Source: Ashinkailepas kermadecensis (lineage: Eukaryota > Arthropoda > Thecostraca > Neolepadidae). From it: a stretch of 64,000 nt of DNA. Shown here piece after piece: positions 57,227 to 64,000 of the stretch. The stretch is taken from the NCBI GenBank assembly GCA_034440615.1, contig JAOTOM010004735.1, positions 366,546 to 430,545 of the forward strand, in the 5' to 3' direction. A program made the position numbers and the translations under genes. The notes beneath the pieces are model-generated. The model made no database searches. It was not told where the DNA came from and saw nothing but the letters and a program-made list of their open reading frames with translations. The number at the start of each line of letters is the position of its first letter. Position 1 is the first letter of the stretch.

Positions 57227-57325
57227 GCGGACCTGTCCATGCTGGAGGAGCCACCCACCGCCGACGTGCTGGAGGTGTTCGGAGAGGTGCACGTGACCAA
57301 CGGCCGCCCATACATCCTAGTCAAG
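57227..57325 (+). CDS. Possible exon, unknown protein, tandemly copied
   Basis: Exactly 33 codons lie between an acceptor-like CCGACAG (57220-57226) and a donor AAG|GTGAGG (57326). The predicted peptide is ADLSMLEEPPTADVLEVFGE followed by VHVTNGRPYILVK, which is protein-like. Read through the donor it would end VRL and stop. Downstream copies of the same segment lie every 112 bp. I do not recognise the family. It could be a real exon whose 3' part was caught in a tandem duplication, or an exon fragment inside a minisatellite. Confidence 0.38.
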
Positions 57326-57678
57326 GTGAGGCTCTGAGGCCCACCTGTCCATGCTGGAGGAGCCACCTGCCGCTGACGTGCTGGAGGTGTTCGGAGAGGT
57401 GCACGTGACCAACGGCCGCTCATACATCCTAGTCAAGATGACGCTCTGAGGCCCACCTGTCCATGCTGGAGGAGCCACCCACCGCCGACGTGCTGGAGGT
57501 GTTCGGAGAGGTGCACGTGACCAACGGCCGCCCATACATCCTAGTCAAGGTGAGGCTCTGAGGCCCACCTGTCCATGCTGGAGGAGCCACCCACCGCCGA
57601 CGTGCTGGAGGTGTTCGGAGAGGTGCACGTGACCAACGGCCGCCCATACATCCCAGTCAAAGTGAGGCTCTGAGGCCC
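57231..57678. repeat. 112-bp tandem repeat containing the exon-like segment
   Basis: ACCTGTCCATGCTGGAGGAG starts at 57231, 57343, 57455 and 57567, four copies 112 bp apart, with a broken fifth start near 57679. Copies differ by few substitutions. Copy 2 loses the donor GT (AAGATGACG) and has Thr-to-Ala and Pro-to-Ser changes. Copy 4 has Leu-to-Pro. Only copy 1 has an acceptor-like CAG in front. Because 112 is not a multiple of 3, copies cannot be joined in one unspliced frame. Confidence 0.95.
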
Positions 57679-59134
57679 GCCCGTCCCTACTGGACAAGTC
57701 GAGGATCGGTAGCTGTTTGTACATCCTGGACAGGAAAATGGGCTTACTATTGAACCCTTGGACAAGGATCGTGGACAGTTCGTATCTCCCAGCCATATAG
57801 GGTCCACCTATGTGCATTAAAGGAAGTATGGGATCTCTGTCTTGACCATATTGAAGAACGGTTATCACCCGGCCATGTCATTGGCCACCCATGTCGGAGT
57901 GCCATGCTACGTGTTACCTGGCCATGTCTAATGCGATGCTGTGGGCATTTACACGTGCGATGCCATGTCGGTCGCATGGCATGGGCCTCCAGTGCCTCCG
58001 TGCCATGGTCCGTCTGTATCCTCGTTTCATATCTGGTGCCGTGCCATGGGTCACCTGTCATGTCGAGTGACGTGCCATGGGCTTGGGGTGGATCCAGTGA
58101 TTTTCTTGGGGGGCGCTCGTCTGGAGAGGCGCCATTTCCACTAAGGAGCGCCTTGGGCTGAAAAGTCCGTTAAGTGGTGGGTGGGGGGGGACACATTCCC
58201 CCAGTGCCACCCCCTGTATCTTCCCCTGCCGTAGGCCACCTATGCCTCCGTGCCATGACTATGGCTGGTGTCGTGACGTGGGCGGCCCACACCTTCGTGC
58301 CACGCCGGGTGTCCTGTCGCCGGCCCCATGTCAGGTGGTGGCCGGCTCAGCAGCAACTGGTGCCGGCCGGCAGCAGGGCCGTGAATCCACCGACCAATCA
58401 CGTTAATGAGACGGGTCCAGCCAGCCAATCAGCAGCTGCCGCTGGCTCCAGAGGACGTCCGCCGGTGCTGCCTGGCACGTCAGGCGACTCGGTGCGGCCG
58501 ACCAGACTGTGCCAGCATTGGCTATCTCGGGTGATAATTAGCAGACACAATGCTAATATTCCGGTTGCCACCGAGACAACAGCCACGAGTTCCCATTATC
58601 ATCGTTGCACCTCTGTTAAGCATGTGTCGGTGGTATTTTACATTATTTATTTTATTTGTATTTCCATTTCCCGAGTTGTACCAAGGGATGCAAGCGCGTT
58701 CTCGGTTGTAAGTATCGCTTGGCTGCATGATGGAATGTGCACCGTCAAATGTTGGCACCACAGCACATTTACGTGATATGCTCGCTACTAATGTAGCAAC
58801 ATGGGCCATTAAAATACGTTCATTCTGACTAATCAATTCGATCATCGCATACGAGGTTAAATCATCCTTCATTGAAATCATGCTTCCGGCTCAATTCTAT
58901 TCGGCCGGAAAGAGCTCGGCTCGAATGCCACTCAGGTTTGATAGGCTGCGGAGTGGGCAGCGATCGAGTTGGCGCCATGTGGAGAGCGGTGCTCAATGTG
59001 ACCTTGAGCACGAATGGCGAGCCAATCAACGAAATTGCTGTGGCTGTCCAAAGGTCAAGGTCAAAGTCCGTCCGGTGACCGGACGCGTTCGGGCCGGACG
59101 ACGGCGTCCTGGCCGGACGTCGGCGTCCTGAGCC
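57679..59134. other. Unique sequence, no firm gene
   Basis: 57890-58090 is rich in GCCATG and CCATGG phrases, perhaps an ancient repeat. A 200-codon frame (58174-58776) shows no domain. Confidence 0.35.
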
Positions 59135-59318
59135 GTGAGTGTGACGTTGGCCGGGCCCGGGACGGTGGCTGTGACGGCGACGGCCTCTGTGTCGATGTCA
59201 GTGTCAGCCAGCTGGGGCCACCAGCCGTGAGTGTGACGTTGGCCAGGCCCGGGACGGTGGCTGTGACGGCGACGGCCTCTGTGTCGATGTCAGTGTCAGC
59301 CAGCTGGGGCCACCAGCC
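59135..59318. repeat. 92-bp tandem duplication
   Basis: GTGAGTGTGACGTTGGCC starts at 59135 and 59227. Copies are nearly identical to CAGCTGGGGCCACCAGCC, so the duplication is recent. Confidence 0.92.
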
Positions 59319-61114
59319 GCGACCCAGATCGGTCGATGTTGGGTCCGGTGGGCACCGCTGGCGGAGGTGCCGCTGCCGGCCCGCCATCGGTGGTGGCTGC
59401 AGGTAGCACGCCACTGGCTGGAACCGGCAGCTGGGTTGCCGAGTGGACCGACGGCTATGTTTTCATGTTTCCATTGTTGCCGAAATATCTGAGGGGAATT
59501 CCCGTCTGCCGCGAAAGGGCATAGACAAAAATGGTGTCATTTAACACAATTTACGGAAGAGTCATATTTTATATCTTCCATTGGCTGTGATTGTATTCTT
59601 TACAATATTTCGTTCTCACAGGCGTAAGAGTTTTGTTATGTCTGTATATGGGGTGGGAGTTGATATTTAATTTAAGACTTAATTTAAGTATATTTAATTT
59701 AACATTATATTATGCTCTTCGAGCGTAACTTGAGTTTAGAGTCGGGTACAAAGTGAACTTCCGTGGGTAGCCTAAGTGAACATGTACAAGAGTGACTCAG
59801 AAGCAGGAATTTGGAGCAGGACATGGCTCTTGGTAAATACGGAATCAAGTGTTCACTATGAAGTGCTTTCCCGAGGTCAGAGGGTGACAGCTCATCCTCT
59901 TATCCACCGACCATAGTCTGCTTATTTGGTTAAACAAATAGATATTCTAATCAATAAAACATTAAGTATTAGCGATGTACACGATATAGCCAAAGCAGCT
60001 GACTCGTCCAAAAATACAAATTACACACACACGCATACACATGCACACAAAACGAGGGAGAGGTGGTGGCATAAATGTTAGTAAAAATGTTTGATATGGG
60101 ATGGTAAGAGTTGCGACCATTTTGCATTTAATGTCTGGTAAGGTTTGCTCACTTTACTCATACTGCTCACGCTGCTCATTAAACTTTTGCTGGGGTGAAA
60201 GGTTAAGTTGCCTATAATTATTTACAATTCGTGCTCGGAATGACTAAAAATATAACCCCAGTGTTTAGTCATCGCACCATCATATCACCGGAAAAATGCT
60301 TACCATGCTCATACTTAAACGCCCGCTGCACATACAGAAAATTTCAGGCACGTTGGCGAGCAAAGGTGTTCCATATAACTTGGTGCTCCATATCCTGCGC
60401 AGCTTCTTCACCACCTGCTCTATTTTCACCTCTGCCACATGATCTGATTTGTCACTGCATCCAGCCTTCTCGAAATCGTACACGCTCAGTTTATCATTAC
60501 AACATAGTTGGATGCATGAGTCAGCTGACTGCTAGGTCATCACCGCTGTGCTGACGAGAGCGGCGTGCCGGGCACGACGCTGTCCAATCGTTACCCCGCT
60601 GCCATCTAGTATATGCACCTGCCGATTGGCGCGTGCTGTCGCGTCTGTTCCGGAACGGTGTCCAGCTCTCCTGTGCCGGTCGTGCTCCGGGTGCCCTGCA
60701 GTGGTATTGCAAAAGCAGTCTCATCTTCTAAAGCCGATGTGACCCAGTCAGCCAGTCTAGACCAGCTGGCTGCAGACTCAACAGTCCGAGCTGAAGAAGT
60801 GTTTTTCCATGGTGTACAGCTGTCCTTGCATTTCTGTCATGAGCACGCGGAATTTCGGAGAAAGCCAGTTGAGTTTGCAGCCTCCACCTACGCTGGAGAG
60901 GCGGTGCCAGTCGGCGGGGAGCGGTATGGGCGTGAGAGATGTGACGTGTGCCGTGGTGCGTCCTATATCCGGCGCGTGTTTGCCAGCCGTCTGGGGCCGG
61001 CTGCGCTGTCAGCCGGTACGTTCTCGGCCCGCCGGGCGGGCGCCTCCACGAGGTGCTGATGGTGCTCTGCTCCGGTGTCACGCGTCCTGTTCTGCCAACA
61101 GCGCAGTGTGTCAG
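59319..61114. other. Unique sequence, no gene seen
   Basis: 59500-60540 is AT-rich; 60600-61100 is GC-rich with overlapping ORFs. No domain or repeat is recognised. Confidence 0.4.
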
Positions 61115-61370
61115 GGTGGGAGCCTGGTCGGGTCAGAGTCTGAGCTTGGTCCGGTCAGGCTGGAGTGGCTGTCAGGGTCGGAGCCTGGTCCGGTCAGGCT
61201 GGAGTGGCTGTCAGGGTCGGAGCCTGGTCCGGTCAGGCTGGAGTGGCTGTCAGGGTCGGAGCCTGGTCCGGTCAGGCTGGGGTGGCTGTCAGGGTCGGAG
61301 CCTGGTCCGGTCAGGCGGGAGTGGCTGTCATGGTCGGAGCCTGGTCCGGTAAGGCTGGAGTGACTGTCGG
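61115..61370. repeat. Minisatellite, 39-bp unit, about 6-7 copies
   Basis: GGTCGGAGCCTGGTCCGGTC plus AGGCTGGAGTGGCTGTCAG repeats every 39 bp. The 13-residue frames (LEWLSGSEPGPVR and others) stay open on the plus strand in several phases. Confidence 0.93.
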
Positions 61371-61696
61371 TCGCTTCGTGTCATGGGACAGCTCAAAGGT
61401 AATTTTTGGTTTTCACTGGTGAAGACTGGGACTGGGGAGCCGTAGAGCGAATATGCTTGAATATTGAAATGGTCGAATGTTAGACCTGATTTTCTGACCG
61501 ACCGACCGACCGAATTAATTGAGGTATTTCCCTCGCCATCAGGCCCATAAGCTGCCAGGTATCCGAACAAATGTTAGACGAGAAGTAAAGTATGAAAAAT
61601 AACATGAAAAAGTGAGTGGAAAAACGGCAAGCGGGCAAAAAAAAATGAGCAAATTGAAAAGGACTAAAAGTCAGCAGGGAAAGAGTCAAACAGCAT
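61371..61696. other. Unique sequence
   Basis: Contains a short (ACCG)n run at 61495-61514. Nothing else is recognised. Confidence 0.4.
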
Positions 61697-61762
61697 GGGG
61701 GCTGCATGACGTGAGCAGTGAATGCGCCCTTAGCTACAAAAACTAACTAACCAACTAAGTCG
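61697..61762 (+). mobile_element. SINE/LINE 3' tail with AACT repeats
   Basis: GGGGGCTGCATGACGTGAGC, GTGAATGCGCCC and TTAGCTACAAAAACTAACTA, ending in an (AACT/AACC)n tail. Confidence 0.6.
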
Positions 61763-62554
61763 AGCAGGTTTGAAAGTCTCATGAAGGGAAGAAATACGGA
61801 AGCATCATCGTGGCTAAACGGTCAGAAACATATGAACTACATCCGGAGCAGCAACTATCAATTTACATTATTATTGATACCCACTAACTATACCATTCAC
61901 ACGTTGAAAACGTTCCTTTTGAAGCAGATGTCTCCATCTGACGTCGGCTCATGGATAGCATGACCTGAATGTTACAGTGATGTATGCAAAGACTTATCTG
62001 TGGAGGGAGGGCACACGAGCCCGTGCCTCCTGCCACTAGCAAGTTCAGGGCCTCTTGAGTAGCCCTCAGTGGTGATAAAAATGGTCTTTGAAGGCACCCT
62101 TGGGGTATCTTGAAATGCCCTTTGCTGACCGGCCCGTGTTTCATACCTGACTAGATTTCAATCAAGGACTCAAACACACCCTCCCGCCCCCTCCCGCGGT
62201 TCCTCTACTTCTCAAGAGCATCTTCAGCTCATCTCCCATGAGACACCATCAACACCTCACAAGCCTCATGCTCAGAGGCTCCATATAACTAAATTCAGGT
62301 CTTAAGACTGAGCTCCAAGGAACTACTTTAGTTGTCCCAGAGTCCCTTCCACTATCCAACACTCTTGGATTCTTCGGCTCACTAGAGGTCCATCCGCTCT
62401 CCATTAAAGTCCCCAGGGCCGTTCAGTTCCTAGGTGTTCTTCAGCTCTCTGAGGTCCTTCATCACCCCACCAGCTATTTAGCGTTCCGGCCCTTAGCTCT
62501 CAAAACTTCTTTCGCCCCCTCTCCAAATTCCCCAAAGTTTTCCCTTGTCAATTG
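61763..62554. other. Unique sequence, no gene seen
   Basis: 62160-62540 is pyrimidine-rich on the plus strand. No gene is supported. Confidence 0.4.
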
Positions 62555-62604
62555 CCCCCCCCCCCCCGACGAGGCCCCACCTTTTCGTGGTGGGGGGGGG
62601 GGGG
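62555..62604. repeat. C13/G13 hairpin
   Basis: Thirteen C (62555-62567) and thirteen G (62592-62604) flank a 24-base loop that itself contains the pairable CCCCACC and GGTGGGG-like arms. It lies about 630 bp upstream of the LINE ORF1 start. Confidence 0.85.
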
Positions 62605-63237
62605 ATTGAGTGCCCTTAGGACCCGGATTCCCAGTCCATCGGTGAGCCGGCGAGGGGTCAGACTAGGCGTGCCTCACTCGTCCTTCCATCCATACGCTCC
62701 CATTCCAATGCCATCTCATCTCAACATCCATGTCCTTCCCCTTGCCCTGCAACACCAACTCTCCCTATCATGAGCAGGTAGAACAACTTCCCCGGTCCTG
62801 CCCTCCAGCTCAGTTTTATCGGGGTAGCCGCGCCCCCTCGGCCCGCCCCCCGGGGTTGACGGAGTCCTGGAGGTTGAGGTCACCCGTCGCACGGTGCTAG
62901 TTGTGACGGGGGACCAACGCACCTCTTTGGTCCTGATATCCCGGAGGGACGGGCGGGCCCGTGGGGCCTCACGCGGGCCAAGTGGCTGGTCGCCTCGGGC
63001 CGGGGACCTGGGATCCTTCCCAGTGTCTGCCGGCCCGGTCGGCTGGGGTCAAGGGGTGGGCGGTGCTGGATCCCGGTCGGGGTGGTGAGTCTCTCTCTCC
63101 CGGCCGGGCGAAGGCGCCGCCTGCCCCGTACAGCTCCTCGGGCGCCTGGCGTCCTCCCGTCCGCGGGGCCCAGGCGTCCCCCCAGTTGGGCCCCTGTGTG
63201 GTGGGGCGCCCGAGGAGCCGAAACAACAACACATTAC
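62605..63237 (+). other. Putative LINE 5' untranslated region
   Basis: GC-rich stretch leading into the gag-like ORF1 without an intervening repeat. The true 5' end of the element is not marked by anything I can see, so the start of this interval is arbitrary. Internal promoters are usual for such elements but none can be read here. Confidence 0.35.
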
Positions 63238-64000
63238 ATGGCATCCACTGACCAAAAAAAACCTCCTGGTCCCTCCCGTAGGGGCCAGACCAATGGTTCT
63301 TCTGTCCCACGTATTCTCGTTTTTAGAGGGCAAACGAAGTTCCTCGCCTCGTTGTCGCCCTTTCAGCGACGCGACGGGTGTGACCGATTTGGTAAGATTT
63401 TGCGCTGTGAAAAGTTGAGGGACGGTTCCTTGGAGGTGGAATTTGCATTGTCAGGAGAGGCGGAAAGTGCATTGCTGGTATCCGAGTTTACATACAGTGT
63501 TCGGAAAGATGGCGGGAAAGTCGACGAGACCATATCAATTAGCATAGAGCCACATAAAACAAAGAATACCTCACAGGGTGTGATCAACTGCTTCGACTTG
63601 AGAGATGTGCCGGAGGAAGAGATCGTAGATGGACTGTCCGAATTTGGTGTGACCGGGGCAAGGGAGATGAAGGTGAGGCGAGGTGCAGACATGATCCCAA
63701 CTAACAATGTCATCTTAACATTCAATACTACAGATCATCCCACTGAAATTCACGTAGGCTACATTCGTGTATAATAAGGTACGCACTTTTCTCCCAAACC
63801 CAATGAGATGTTTCAAATGTCAGAGATTCGGACATACCAACCAGTATTGCCGAAATCGCCCTGTGTGTGGTAGGTGTGCTTCCTACGACCACATCAGTGA
63901 ATCTTGCAACTCCGATATGACATTCTGCACGAACTGCGGCAAGGGACAAAATCCCCATGCTTCATTTGATCGAACCTGTCCAAGCTACATGAAGGAAAAG
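63238..64000 (+). pseudogene. Non-LTR retrotransposon ORF1 (gag-like), partial
   Basis: ORF1 likely starts at ATG 63238 (MASTDQKKPPGPSRRGQTNG); the frame is open further upstream but GC-rich. It runs to tandem TAA stops at 63772-63777. The middle region (RDVPEEEIVDGLSEFGVTGA, NNVILTFNTTDHP, HVGYIRV) resembles the RNA-binding part of LINE gag proteins. After the stops, a second frame from 63776 gives KVRTFLPNPMRCFKCQRFGH, directly continuing the protein. It holds three Cys/His knuckles: CFKCQRFGHTNQYC, CGRCASYDHISESC and CTNCGKGQNPHASFDRTC. A small indel with a stop therefore breaks ORF1. The frame is open at the window end, where ORF2 would follow. It is typical of I/Jockey-type LINEs and could be the same family as the remnant at 46807. 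Confidence 0.85.

Overview
The window is eukaryotic, almost certainly animal, nuclear DNA dominated by repeats. No complete cellular gene can be read from it. The grounds are tRNA-derived SINEs, remnants of Tc1/mariner, piggyBac-type and non-LTR (LINE) elements, GT-AG-like exon borders, CpG-rich minisatellites, and no dense array of long ORFs. The transposon families suggest an invertebrate, but the sequence alone does not identify the group.

The main feature is an extreme density of tandem repeats. About thirty separate arrays were measured, with periods of 5, 6, 11, 12, 16, 18-19, 21, 22, 23, 24, 26-27, 30, 32, 37, 38, 39, 43, 44, 49, 56, 65, 68, 75, 92, 95, 105 and 112 bp. Several have higher-order structure. 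Nearly all long open frames in the window are translations of these arrays and are not genes.

Layout. 1-4.1 kb is mostly unique, AT-richer DNA with one possible small first exon on the minus strand (996-1146). 4.1-10.7 kb has a SINE, 37-bp and 43-bp arrays, and a 21-bp minisatellite present twice together with a shared flank of about 300 bp. 12-19.5 kb has a 65-bp array, an inverted 16-bp array of about 745 bp, a 394-bp mariner remnant and a SINE. 20-32 kb is minisatellite-rich and includes a 1.27-kb array of a 43-bp GC-rich unit. 33-39.4 kb has further arrays, including one of about 1 kb built on the CRE palindrome TGACGTCA, interrupted by a SINE and ending at an exon-like stretch (39195-39412). 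41.5-48.9 kb has a 44-bp array, a piggyBac-type non-autonomous element (43250-44224), a LINE RNase H fragment, and a three-copy dispersed repeat. 50-57.7 kb has a 56-bp array, a transposase-like pseudogene on the minus strand (53695-54852), a 75-bp array, and a tandemly copied exon-like segment. 59-64 kb has small arrays, then the 5' part of a degenerate LINE whose ORF1 (gag-like, with zinc knuckles) runs off the window end.

A short 3' tail module recurs about eleven times across the window. It is GGGCGC, a short spacer, GCGCCC, then AAGCCCAAATAAC-like bases, and every copy I found is on the plus strand. It appears to be the 3' end of a SINE family or of its LINE partner. The recognisable coding remnants are all from mobile elements and all are broken. 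They do not form a pathway. The biology on view is repeat expansion, duplication and transposon decay.
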